Positions 29,499-42,100 of a DNA stretch of 64,000 nt are shown in pieces. The notes below the pieces were generated by a model that saw only the letters and a list, made by a program, of their open reading frames with translations, searched no databases and was not told the DNA's origin. This DNA comes from Helicoverpa zea (Eukaryota; Arthropoda; Insecta; Lepidoptera; Noctuidae), in the NCBI RefSeq assembly GCF_022581195.2, contig NC_061456.1:7752501-7816500 (forward strand), in the 5' to 3' direction. The stretch's first letter is position 1. Each line of letters opens with the position of its first letter. The position numbers were made by a program, and so were the translations under genes.

Positions 29499-29693
29499 CT
29501 TACGGCCAGTTTCTTCATCAAAAGTTAAAGTTAAAGTAATGTCTAAAGTAAAAGTAACGGTCAAATTCGTTTTTTCAAGGCTAAAGTGACAGCAAAACTA
29601 GTAGAAAAATTGAATTTGACAGTTACTTTTAATTTAGACATTACTTTGACTTTTACTTTGGCTTTAACTGTTGATGAAGAAACTGGCTGTAAG
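29499..29693. mobile_element. Palindromic MITE upstream of the aldolase gene
   Basis: The left arm (29499-about 29570) and right arm (about 29612-29693) are near-perfect inverted copies. Both contain GCCAGTTTCTTCATCA followed by repeats of TTAAAGT/AAAGTAA, with small indels. A TA on each side could be the target duplication. No ORF. It ends about 240 bp upstream of the aldolase start codon. Confidence 0.75.
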
Positions 29694-29930
29694 TAGTGTT
29701 AGCTTTGGCAGTATGTATATAACCATATAACAAATAAATATGCTCTGTGGCATTGGCACAATCTTGACATTCTACTGTCAAACTGACAATTTCAATTGTC
29801 AATGTCATTGTCACTTGCGCGAGCCCGGTTTCTTTGTTTATAATTTTATTTATTTTTAGTTAATTACTGCAGGACAACGTAGTAAATATTTAATATTCAC
29901 AAAATACATCAGTCTGATTACATAGTTACA
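29694..29930 (+). promoter_or_regulatory. Aldolase promoter region and 5' UTR
   Basis: This lies between the MITE and the start codon. It holds several TGACA/TGTCA words, including the palindrome TGACAATTTCAATTGTCA near 29783. There is a TCAGT word at 29909-29913, which fits the arthropod initiator and would give a 5' UTR of about 20 nt. No convincing TATA box. The start context is TTACAATGG. Transcription start is inferred only. Confidence 0.4.
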
Positions 29931-32123
29931 ATGGTGCTACCTACTTCAACTGTTTTAGGTAAGTACCTACATAAACTTTCCGTAATTCTTATTATCGTAA
30001 CTTTCGGTGTGGTAAGATAATGCTATCGGTCCTAAATACTTGTTTTTTGTTGGCCCGAAGATAGAGAATTTCAGTATTATTATCACAATAGTTTAAGCCA
30101 TAATTTAACTTTGTACTTAAAATAACTTAATCTTTTGTTTAACTCTTTGACTCACAATATTTTATTTTTAAAAACGAAATAGGTACTGTATTTTTAATAA
30201 TATTTATAGTTCACTTCTACCATGTACTAAAATCAATCCTGTTTTTTTTTTAATAAATATAGATAACTTTTTATTTTAGGATTGGCTGGGCTGAAAAGAG
30301 TTTACATCAACAAATCAAACGTTGATGCACAGGTTAAAACTATATTGGATTCCCACCTCATCAGTGTTGATGACTTCAATGGGTGGCTGCTGAAAGCTAT
30401 CACAGTCATTGATTTGACTACACTCTCTGGCGATGATACTAGGTCCAATGTATTTAGGCTGTGCGTAAAGGTTTGTATGGCAATGTAACTTTCTTGCTGT
30501 AAAGTATGAATAATAATAGACACTGCTGAGTTTCTGATGCTGCTTCATCCCAGCGTAAAAGGCAGTGGTGTGCATTTTGAGGGCATGTTTTTCTTATGCC
30601 CATACAATAGTGATTTACAGCACAGATTATATTTTTATTTAATTAAAGAGGGAAAAAACATTGTCTATTTAATTCTCATAATAGTAGCAAGTACAGTTTC
30701 AACATTCATGCTATTTTTTTTTATTTCAGGCAGCAAATCCTTTACCACCAGACTTTGTTACCAAATTAGGACTAAAGGAACCGATAAGAACTGCAGCTGT
30801 GTGCGTGTACCCCAGCAGAGTGAAAGATGCATATGAGGCTTTAAAACTGATGAAGCTTACTACAGATATCAATATAGCAGCTGGTTAGTTATATATTTTT
30901 TTATTTATGTATAATTTACTTTTACTTTTGTTTTTAATGAAGTCACATGTAACTTAACCCCAAACACCCTTTTTAATGTGGAAGCTGCATTATTCCGTGT
31001 TTAGACAATAGCACACAATTTCAATAAAAAAACCTAGTCACTTTTAGTTGTCCTTTAAAGATTTAAATTTAATTATTTGTGTTTTACAGTCGCCACTGGC
31101 TTCCCATCTGGACTTTACCCACTAGAAACTAGATTACAAGAAATCAACTTTGCTGTGTCAAATGGAGCCACAGAAATTGATGTGGTGTTAGACCGCAGCT
31201 TGGTACTCACTGGCCAGTGGGACTCACTGTACTATGAAGTCCAGCAGATGAGGAAGGCATGTGGAAAAGCCCACCTTAAAGTAATTCTTGGTGTTGGAGA
31301 ATTAGGGAGCTATGATAACGTAAGTATTTTCAAGTTAAACTATTAGAGAAAACTTAAAAGCCTGCCCATAATATTTATCCAGGCACTTCTTTATTTTAGA
31401 TAACAGGCAGTATGTGAACTTGTCACCAAAAAGGTTCATAAATATTTTTTATTAATCATCAATATTGAATGATCTCTTTACAGATTTACAAAGCTTCGAT
31501 GGTGTCTATGAAGGCTGGAGCAGACTTCATCAAGACCTCCACTGGTAAAGAGGCGGTGAACGCTACTCTGCCTATTGGCCTTATAATGTGCAGAGCTATA
31601 AGGGAGCATTACCAGACGACTGGTGTTAAGGTATTTCTCATCTATACTAATATAATAATAAGGAACATTTTTTTGTTTGCTTACCCTAAATATTCCGAAT
31701 CGACTGAACCAATTTAAAAAATTATTTCACAGTTGGAAAGCTACAATATTCCTGAGTAACATACATAGGCACACATGCCATTCCTAACGTGTCATACGTG
31801 ATATTCCTGAGTAACATCGATTTTATCTGGGTATAGGAAGAACCTCTTCTGTGGGTGAAACTCAGGAATACAGCTAGTTCTCAATAAACCATGAAAAACT
31901 GCCTTATCAATATACTATTTGCATCAGATATTTTTTTAAGAATATGTTTTATTTTCAGGTGGGTCTAAAACCAGCGGGTGGCATTAAAACAGCAAGAGAT
32001 GCAGTTAATTGGTTGGTCCTTGTATACACAGAGTTAGGACCAGAATGGCTCAACCCTAAACTGTTCCGCATTGGTGCTTCCAGTCTTCTTGGTGAACTAG
32101 TCAATAGTCTTAAATTGAAATAA
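29931..32123 (+). CDS. Dera: Deoxyribose-phosphate aldolase (six exons, complete)
   Basis: Exons 29931-29958, 30280-30470, 30730-30883, 31090-31319, 31484-31630 and 31959-32123 join with consistent phases at GT-AG sites to 915 nt (304 aa, TAA at 32121-32123). The enzyme cleaves 2-deoxyribose-5-phosphate to glyceraldehyde-3-phosphate and acetaldehyde in deoxynucleoside breakdown, in the cytosol. It is a class I aldolase with a TIM barrel. The catalytic residues of animal DERA are present at the human numbering: Asp155 in ATEIDVVLD, the Schiff-base Lys218 in FIKTSTGKE and Lys254 in VGLKPAGGI. The length is close to the human enzyme (about 318 aa), with a shorter C-terminus ending NSLKLK. I chose the start for its signal-free N-terminus and in-frame join to exon 2. 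Intron 5 carries a transposon remnant. Confidence 0.93.
31640..31890. repeat. Transposon remnant in aldolase intron 5
   Basis: It contains TATACTAATATAATAATAAG and a GTTGGAAAGCTAC...TTCCTGAGTAACAT stretch, ending ...ACAGCTAGTTCTCA. These words resemble the 3' parts of RTE-like elements common in Lepidoptera. The word ATATTCCTGAGTAACAT occurs twice (about 31747 and 31801). The family call is from general familiarity only. Confidence 0.4.
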
Positions 32124-32380
32124 CGTTACCGGTGAATTAAGCAATCAAGAAATAAGGTTTTTATATACATTTTATGATATTTGTTAAACCTAAACAAGCA
32201 AGAAACATAATATATTTTTATAAAACCATTGTAATGTGCATGGTACGTGCCATATTGTTAAAAAAGTGTTACACTATCTAGATTTAAGTATACTTTCCAT
32301 TCCATTTTTTTTTATTGTTATTTGGTGGTCATGACCAAAAATATGTCAAAAATAAAAGATTTATTGTAGTTATGCACCTA
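32124..32380 (+). other. 3' UTR of the aldolase gene
   Basis: AATAAA at 32351-32356 lies about 230 nt after the stop, with a TTATTGTAGTTATG downstream element. A second AATAAA at 32469-32474 could give a longer form. Confidence 0.55.
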
Positions 32381-33025
32381 ACAAAGTTTAAATCTTGCAA
32401 CTTTAAAAGGCTTCGATTGTTTTCAAAGAAGACAGTGTGATAATTTGGGATACTTTTGTTAAAATATTAATAAAAAATAAGAGATATGTATTGTATTATA
32501 TATTTTTATTTTCTTCTGTTTAACATATAAATTACTATATCTTATCGACTATATGACACTTATGGTAACACACCTATAATACCCTATAAGTTAAACATAA
32601 CTAAATACCTACATATTTATATGTATCGATTCAAGTCTTATGAGAATTCCTCATTGACAAAATGTACTGTAGTAAATACGATTATTTACAACAAAGTGAT
32701 ATTTACAATACGAACTCTTCAGAGGTCATGAAGATTAGATAACTTTATCAATAATAGTACACCCGATTATTAAAATATATAATCGATAAATAGCATAGAC
32801 GATCACAATTTAGGCCGTTTATAGAAGTTACTTAGCACACGCTTTGGCTATATTCCCGTCTCTTTCTTACTGGTTCAGTTTGACAGTGACGGGGGTAAAT
32901 AGTATTAGTGTTGCCAGATTATCAATAGGAAAACATTCCTCTCGTTTTCTAAATTTTTCATCGAAAAGCGAGAACGGCATGTACATAAATGTTTGCATAA
33001 ACGATTTTTCTTTCTTAAATTCTAC
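32381..33025. other. Convergent intergenic gap between the aldolase and the cuticle gene
   Basis: AT-rich, with no gene. On the minus strand AATAAA (33031-33026) lies about 165 nt after the cuticle gene's stop and is its likely polyadenylation signal. Confidence 0.5.
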
Positions 33026-33197
33026 TTTATTTTCCTTCAAGTCCAGAGAGCTGATGCCGAGTTTTGCTATTGTATGAAAATTTACGCATCGAGAAAGCTT
33101 ACTTGCGAAACTCTAGGCACTCTAAAATTAGGGATCTGGCAACTTTAACACTAAGGAACTTCTACTTCATATCATTAAACTACGTAAAATTCCCTGT

Positions 33198-36100
33198 TCA
33201 CGATTGCTTTTCAACGGGCTCTTCGGCACGGAACCCGTACTCCGGGTGTGCGCTATAGTTGACAACGCGAAGTTTACCAGCCCTGTCCACGTAGCCATAA
33301 TGCCCCTTCACTAGACCATCGTTGTCGCGTTCTTCGTATCGGAATTGACGGTTCTTTCTGAAAATTAGAATGTGTTTTGTTATAGTTTTGGACTGAAAGA
33401 TTAAAAAGGTTGCTTTGAAATTTATAATGAGTTAGACTAGGTCTGTGTCGCAGCTGCGGAAGAATCTGGATTCCCGCGGCCCCGCGCACACGTGCAAGGA
33501 GGACACAAGGGGGTTTTAGCCGGTAGGAGTCCGGCATACCCCTCCGCCTTTCCCCAGGCGGAGGAAGTCCATGAGGATTTCCCCCTCCCAAAAAAAAAAA
33601 AAGGTCTGTGTCGCAGCGCTAAGAAATTCATTGACAAAGATCCTGGCATCTACAGGCAGGATATAAATAACTTTTCAACCCAATAGACTAGAGTGGCCAA
33701 CCAGCAGTGGTCGATATCTAATATTAGTGAAGTCGATCGTGGCAAGGCTCTGAACCATGTTTATGTGTTTCATTCAGATCGTAGATCGCACAAGATTTCG
33801 TCAGTAAACATTAGATCTTGTGTTTTGTTACCCTACTTTATAACAAGATCTTGGTGGAATACATACCCTTTGCCAGTATCATATCCGAACTGGTAGCTGT
33901 GAGGTCCCTTCATGCCGTGCATCCTAAACTCTGTCCTTCCGTCGGGGGCCGGTGCGGCCGGGCCCACGTCTTGTGGGGGCGTCGGCTCGGGTGCCTGACG
34001 AATGGGAGCAGGCCGGGGCCCGTAGCGCACTGGAGCATGGGGCTTGTGACGAGGAGGTATGGGGTACGCATTATCTGAAAGACATAATAAAGTTGTAGGT
34101 TTCATTTATAATTCCAACAGGAAATCGCAATTAGCAAATCGATTTTATAGAGCTGACCCTTTATAAAATTACATTCTTTACAAAGTGTTTCTAAGGCATT
34201 ATAGACAACTATCATTGCAAAAGGTAAGGTCGGAAATGAGAGTACAGTATTTGTATCTAACAATACCATTATTCTAACTTAGTTGACTTGGAACTGAAGG
34301 GTCGAACAATTTATAGAGATTATTACGGCAAGTTTAGTCATACAAGTTTTTGATTTATACATCTCAACCCACTTCAAACAATCATTGTTATGTTATTATT
34401 AAGTTATATTACACGTACGTCCGGGGTATCTCAAGTTAGTTTCCGAAGTTTCTTGTTCGGCTGAAGTAGGCTCGCCATATGTTTCATCTGACACACCATC
34501 AGCTGACTGGAGTTGCTGGGAACACAACAAGTTTCTAAATTAAATTCAAATCCGCTAAACGCTCGCCCCATTTCAAAATGTAATAGATACTTATAAAACT
34601 TACCTTATCACCTTCCTCTTCTCCTTTCAGTTTTCGTTGATGTTCAGCCTTTTGGTAATGATACAATTTCTTTTCGTCAGGTGCGAACTGTCCAACTTCG
34701 GCGCTAGATTGTGGCTTGAAGTATTTCGCAGGCTTCGCTTTCGGCACCTGTGCCGTGGGGTCGGCAAACTGAGCAAGGGGTATCGGAACAGGCTGGAATC
34801 CACCAGCATATTTCTTCGGATAAAGTTTAGTTGGCGCGTTGAATGATTGCGGTTTAGGTGGCGTCAAATGTAAGGCAAGGGTGGGTTCTGCGGGGTTAAG
34901 ACTTTGCTTTGGAACATTGGGATTTTCATTTTGCGGAGCTACGTTATATGAAGATGGTTCAATAGGTTCATTGTTTTCATTCACATGCACTTCTTCCTCG
35001 GGAACATCTATAAAGAACTCGTTGACTGCATCCACTGAGGGTGGCTCAAGGTGAGTTGATGGGACGGGAGGCAGAGATACCTGTGCACTGGCTTGCTTAG
35101 GGTTAAAAAAAATCGGAATGGTTTCTAAGGGTACTCTTTGGAAAGTGGGAGCGTTCCGTTTGTTTTGAAGTGGTTGTGCTTGGAGAATGGGTAGCCAGTC
35201 ACTTTGAACATCTGCAGATTGCTTGGGCACGTAGTAGTCAGACTGTCTGTCTTTTGATGGTGGTATCAGGAATGTTGGTAAGCCAGCTATTTCCTCAGGC
35301 GCTTCCTCTGGTTTGTGAGGGCTAGGAGGGATGAGGTAGCTGTCGACATTTTCGTCGTCTGTTATGTAGTACACGGGCGTATTTTGTGTGGCTTCAGGGG
35401 TGCTGGGCGCGTCGGTAGGCGTTTCTTCTTTGTCGACTGGTACTCTTATGGTTGATACTGATAGTAGAAGCGGCAATATCTGGAACAACACAATGTGACA
35501 TGTTACTTTAGCCTCACTTGCGATATTTAATAAGTGTAAGAACTTGTTTAGCATTGTCTGCTAAAAAAATCCGATCTACTTTTTCATCTTTTACCAAACC
35601 GTGGGAGTTAGTCTGGGCCATTGCAAAAAAACGTAGTATACCTACTATCCGTTCTATTTAATTGTAAATTAACCAGACCGTTCATTTCTAAACAGCTTGA
35701 CGGGTTACGAGATCAGTCATTGCACGGCATCTCAATGAAAGAGGTGTCAATACAAAAAGGAAATTTGTTTTTCTATTAGATCATGTTACGTAAAGTTCAA
35801 TTACGTACAACTGTGTCACAATAAGTGAAGAAAAAAACTGTATGGCCAACTCTAACAATCAGTGCAAATCGAAAGGCTTGGCCACACCATAGTGATTTAG
35901 TGATATGTTTACATTTTATAAAAACTGTATTCAAAACAGCGTTTTTTTTCTTGATTGATTGAAATAAAAACAGAACACCTAATCTATGGATTCTAGGACT
36001 GAACCTTTGTTTCTTTAACCTTTCTATGTATTTTGTATATAGAATATTATCTATACCTACTAATATTATAAAGCTGAAGAGTTTGTTACAAACTCAAGGC

Positions 36101-39100
36101 ATGTTACACATCAAATAAATCTCAGTTCATCAAACTTTTAAGCCTAAGTGTAAGTTACGTGACAGTGGTCGCACACCTCTAGGTATATCGAGACAACCGC
36201 GAAGTACCTACATAATTGGCGACACGATATTTATTAGACCATGACTTTATCGGAACTATTTTTCATGTTTATTTTCAATTTGTTGGGTTAATGCACGGAA
36301 TATGAACTTAGACTGGAAATAAAAATAAAATGGTGCATCGAGTATGACCTACATAGAAAGAAAGACTTTTGCTTGTTGCTTTTTCATTTCCATATAAATG
36401 CTATAAGTACTCTATTTCAGAAGTACGCACTAGATATGTATATCGACAACTTGTTTCTAAGTAGGTATGTACACCAAGTGGCCAGATATAGGGATGTGAA
36501 TCCGGAACTTTCTTTCATCCGGCTATTCAACTCACGCTGATACCATATCGGTACTTCCAATGCAGTTAATGTTGATGTTCTTGCTATAATTTCTTCTAGC
36601 TTCTTACGAAACAAGTGGAACCACTAATTACGTAATTAGGCGAGTCCACTATTTCCCACCTACATGGGATACTCATGTGGTCCACATATAATTTCCTTGC
36701 TCACTACGTAATAAAGAAGTTTTATTTTTCCATACATGTGTAAGGAAATAAACCTACCTAGGTACCTACAACATATATGATATAACGCGAAGCAGGATGT
36801 AGAACAAACTTAATCTTAAACACATAAAAAGTGTAGGTAACTTGTGCAATATAAAGGCACTTCGCTCTTATTTGCAGACAGTAAAAAACTTGATAGGCGG
36901 TCATGAAATTAATGAACCGTGTACGGAAACTAATTTTTACTTTCCTCGTCGGCATCGGTAAGAAAGTAACGCGTAGATTGTATTTTAATAATATAACGTA
37001 ATTCCAGGCTTGTTTTACGCGAAAGGTTAAATAAATGTTCACCCACATCTCGCCAGTACCTAAATAAATATCTGTTAATTAGGTACTGATTAAAATTTTC
37101 TTAGAGAAGAAGTAGGTACTAGAACAAAGATCCACCTACATGCTTTTAGTTAATGTTCTGTAAAATCATTGAAAATCTCTGCCTTATCCAATCTTTTCTT
37201 TCTATGATAATCGACACGCTAGTATTAAGTACTTATAGGTAGATAATTTTGATTGGGTATTGTGTATAAAATTTCAAATAATTACCACTCAGAAGATGAT
37301 TAAAATGCAAATTAATGACTTCGTGAGTATTCTTTGATTAATTAAATTATCATCAAATTAATCATCCGGCTATAGGACACGGCCGAAAAATTGGTTTAAG
37401 GTCGAAAGCATAGCATTTATTTGTTAATTTAATCATTTTGTTAATGATACCATAAATCAACAGCACTTATGTTACGTAAAATTAAATATTACTTACATAT
37501 TGCAAAATAAACAATAAGGTACAGGGTAAGGTCCAAACAGATTCACTGTTAATTAATAGTTATACCTAGAGCGTAAATTGCTAGGCACTTTTATAGCAGC
37601 AATTATTTCTAAAATTAATAAATATTTGTTTGATTTGACTTTGTTTACTTCGAGGAAGGTTATATTCATTAAAAGTTAACTTCGATTGGTTATAAAAGAA
37701 ACACCATTATAGGTAGGTATACTGCCGTCGTTATTAAGAAAGGCACAACTAACATTTTACAAATGTTGAGAAAATCGAGTTTAAAATATTTTTTGAATTT
37801 TGTTAAAAAAAACACGTTTAAAATGTGTTTTTCGAAATTGTGAAAATGTAAAAAAATGTGTTTTTTTTGGTATGTACACAACGATAGCAATATTATATTT
37901 TAATTTAAATGGATATATTTAATAATTAGCATAATTCTTTTTAACTTAACATAAAAAATAACAAGAAAGGAGCAATATTATGTTGAAAAGGCACATATAA
38001 CCAAATATGCCTTTTCAATTTTAAATTTTTAGTAAAAATTTAAAATTTTACGATGAGAAGGCATATTTTCTTAATTGTGTCTTTTCATTGTAATTTTTTA
38101 AAATGAATATATAGGTACAGAAAGTATTAGAATTAATTGGGGTGCCTTTTTTATATAACATTTATTAGCGTAGGGGTAAATAGAAAGGGCATAACTGCCA
38201 GTTGTGACTTTTCTTTCTACATTAATTGCCAAAATGTTCGTTTCATTAAATATATCGATAGTAAAAAGGTAAAATAAAAGGCACATCATACAATATGCCT
38301 TTTTATTGTAATAATATTGTAATAAAACTTAAAAGGTGATGTAGTTGTGCCCTTTAAGCTTATGCTATCTCTGTTTATTTTGCAGCTAAAAATCCACAAA
38401 AAATCAGGCAGATAGGCCTTTTTTTCCTGATTCCGAATATATATATAACTCATTTTGACAAAAAATGTTAGTTGTGCCCTTTTTCGGTAGCACGGCAGTA
38501 TACCTTTATACTGAATAATCAAAGCTTAAAAATAGATATCTCGGAGTTCTCGTGTTGTGATCGTTGTGTACGATCACATACCTGGCTGACTTTATCATAA
38601 TATCTATAGGTAACTATATACAGATACCTAGTACCTCCATATTAATTAATTAAGAGATAATAGATGAAGCTATTATTAAATTCAAATCTGTTTTGATATT
38701 TAGTACGATACGAACAGTAATAAAGGAGTAATCAAGACTATAATTTACGTGTGCTTACATACTGTAATATGCAATTTATATTAATAGATACATCGTGTAC
38801 CTAGTACTTAGTTTGTACATCTTAATTATGTATCTAAGCTTCCTGTAGGCTTTGATTACTTATGACAAAAAATATAAGGAAGACACATTTGTTTGATCAT
38901 AAGAAATATTAGCAGTCGTAATGTGTTGTCTGTTCCAACCGTTTGATATTGTTCAAAACTTGTCAAAAGCAAAGTTTGTTCCGTATTAACTGTTTTGGGT
39001 TAATGTTTATGTAGCGTGCCTAAAATTAAGCTTATATTTATGAAACGAACTAAAACTTCACCATTACGTTATTATATAGTTGTTTTTACCAACTGTTACT

Positions 39101-42100
39101 AACCACTAAGTAGGTACCCTTATTTTGCACCATAGAGAAAATATTGTTTGCATAAAACAAATTGCGTTCATATTTAAAAGGTTTTGTGCGTAAATGCTGC
39201 AGTGGCAGCGTCATTTTAATTTAGAGTAGTACTCCTCAAAATAGTTTTACTTCCTTCTTTTATTGTAAAGCAGATTGGTTCAAGGAAAGTTATCGATCAC
39301 CAGCTTTTTTATTGCCCTAATGCAGGCTTCAGGCTTCTTCCCATAGAGTAGGCATGAGTGTTAATCACGTTTGCGTAAGGCGGATCGCAGGTTTTTAATG
39401 CCCAGATTTGCCCAAGATGTTTTTTTACCAGAATATACTCATAACTTAAAGAAAGTTAGATACATGAGGTACACACACTTGCACTTGCCCACTAGGCCAC
39501 TACATGCATTAGGTACTGGGCTTGGTGGTTTGTAATCTCTAGACCACCATCACATGACAGCAACAGATAAACATTGGTAATTCTAGTAGGAAGCTAATTA
39601 GCTACCTAGCGCCATGCGTGTTGGTACTTGGTCAAGCTAATGATTAGCTTAATTAACCTTGTAACTACTATTGCTTCTAATACGGCTAAAGCAATTGCAG
39701 CTTAGCTAATATCTCAATAGTAACACTGCTTAGGATATTACATACGTAACATATGAGGAATCAGGGTCTTATGAATGGGGTTGCCTGATTTAAGCAACAT
39801 CTTCGTTGAATTTCCAGCTTTAGCTAAGTAGCTTCTAGCTCTAGTTTCAGTAGCTTTTTGTTTTCGACTTTTTAAACAAAACTTAATATTTTCTTGTTCG
39901 TTTCTTTTGAGGATTCCGTATCAATAAATAACTTACTAAAAACTGTAGACAGCTAGCAGGTAGGAAATATCGAGACTATTGAGGCTTTTGGATGTCCAGC
40001 ATCTTTCCAAAAATATTAGCTAGTGTCAGTCTCTTGTCCATACCACTGCAGCATGCGACCTTGCCACAACCACAATACCCTGTCACTATAAGAAGAAAAT
40101 TTTGTATGCACTTAGGTATCTACAACTAGACCCTGATTATGATTTAACGACGAAGTTCCGTTCAGTATTATAAGACTTTATGAGTGATAATGTTCTAGTA
40201 AGCTAACTAAGTTGACAATTTCTCACGGATTACGGATACGGTCATAAGTTACATCAAGGAAATCCTTCTATCCGTCTACGGAACGCGTGATCGTAAAATC
40301 GATTTTAATAAGGTTTGGCTATTAGAAAGTGATTCCTTACAAGATTTTTGTAATTACATCAATTATGCAGATCTTAACCAGGGAGATTGTATCATTAAAA
40401 ATCTAATAATTAGGTACAACTATAATTTCTAATTAATTTATCAAGTAAAATAAAGCCTTTGTCTTATTGAGAAACTACGTTAGTTTACAGCTTGAGATAG
40501 TCATAATCTTTAAAATTTATCTAAGCCTGTACCTAATTGTTACGAAAACCTAGCCTAAGTAGTAGAAGTAAACGTTGTCTAAATTGGATTTGGCTAGTCA
40601 ATGCCTAGTTATTTATTAGATAGGTACCCAATGCAGTCACTATTAAGATACATAATTAATTTAAGCAAATCAATTAAATGAATTAAGCAATAAATATCGA
40701 CGAATCTATTAAGGGGTTGAATTCTAAATGTATTGAAACTTAACTTTATGTGCCTGGCCCTTTTAATAGAGCGTAAGTAGTTTTCTATTATAAGTAAGTA
40801 AGTAAATAAATAAATCTATATACTTAAATTTGAGATCTGTGATTGGAAATGCATAGCATTAGCACAACATACAATTACACCTACACAAATGAAGTTAGGA
40901 TAGGCAGAAAGGTAAGTCTCTAAGCTGGGGCTGCCATCCCTCCGGGTTTCCCCGGATTTGTCCTCGTTTTGACCCCGTCCGGGGGACGTCCGGGCGGGTT
41001 TTCAAGAAGCGTCCTTTTCATGTAAGAAAGCACCTTACTGTATTTACGTATTTATCGGCATTATGATACAAAACACTAACCCGTCCGGGGAAAAAATGCG
41101 ATTGTCGTCAAATGTCCGGGTTTTTTAATCTTTGTCCGGGTTTGGCGAAATTCGAGATGGCAGCTCTACTCTAAGCCCTTGTCTGCTATGATGTACCTAA
41201 TGCTTACTTCATAATATAAAAATTAGGGCAAATGGATCCGGTTTTCGCATTTACCTGATGCCTTAGCTTGTGGTCACGGCCAATGGCTCTAAGATTTTAT
41301 TACCCAGCTTTCTAGGTCCGTCTAGATAGAAAGCATTGCTTTCAATAAGTTGTATTTGTAAACGATATCTTTGCGGCTTCTGAACCAAGTGGTTCAATGG
41401 AGCCGACTAATTGCACCACTAGGAGTAATACATTACATCTGTAGCTACCTACCTACCTAGAAAGGGGAGAATGAACAATGAAAGTACCTAATTGACTGAC
41501 ATGGCGGTTTTATGATAACACTCAGACTCTGTTATAGGTACTTATTACGTATTTTCGACATTATAATATGTAAGATTTTGGTATCAGATTTGGTATGTAA
41601 CTAATAATTATACAACCTCTTGTTACTTTTTTTTACACATAACTATGTAATGTGGTATCGTTTGATTTCCTAAATAAAATACCTAACTAATATTTATTGA
41701 TTAAAGTTAATACATATACTTAATTAAATAAATTAACAATTATTGAATTAAATAGGGTAATTTTGGGTACAATACCTAATTATAATGTAAGTAATGCTTG
41801 CTCTCTAACGACTTAATTGTATTATTAGATCGGACTAAACGTCGAACGTGGAACGTTAGCCACGGTTTTTCCAATGGTATTTTTCTCAGTCAGGATACAC
41901 AATAAGTTTTTAGAAGATTGAACGTAACATCTAAAAACTGTTTGTTTTTCAGCAAAACTGTTTGTTGTTTACCAGTTAGGGCAAAACTTTTTTTATAGGT
42001 AGGAACCTCCTTATGAAAACAAAATTCGGAATCGAAAGAAAATTACCTGTTTCGTGCCAATTTCTACTAATAGCATTTTCTGGCCCTTTTTTTTTCAAAT

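Noticed and set aside
34627..35054. ORFs overlapping the large cuticle exon in other frames
   Set aside because: They are shadows of the 292-codon exon, which has consistent splice phases.
35480..35554. N-terminal start MLNKFLHLLNIA for the cuticle protein
   Set aside because: This stretch is the end of the first intron (acceptor TTGTTCCAG before 35479). The distant exon at 45320-45300 gives a far better signal peptide.
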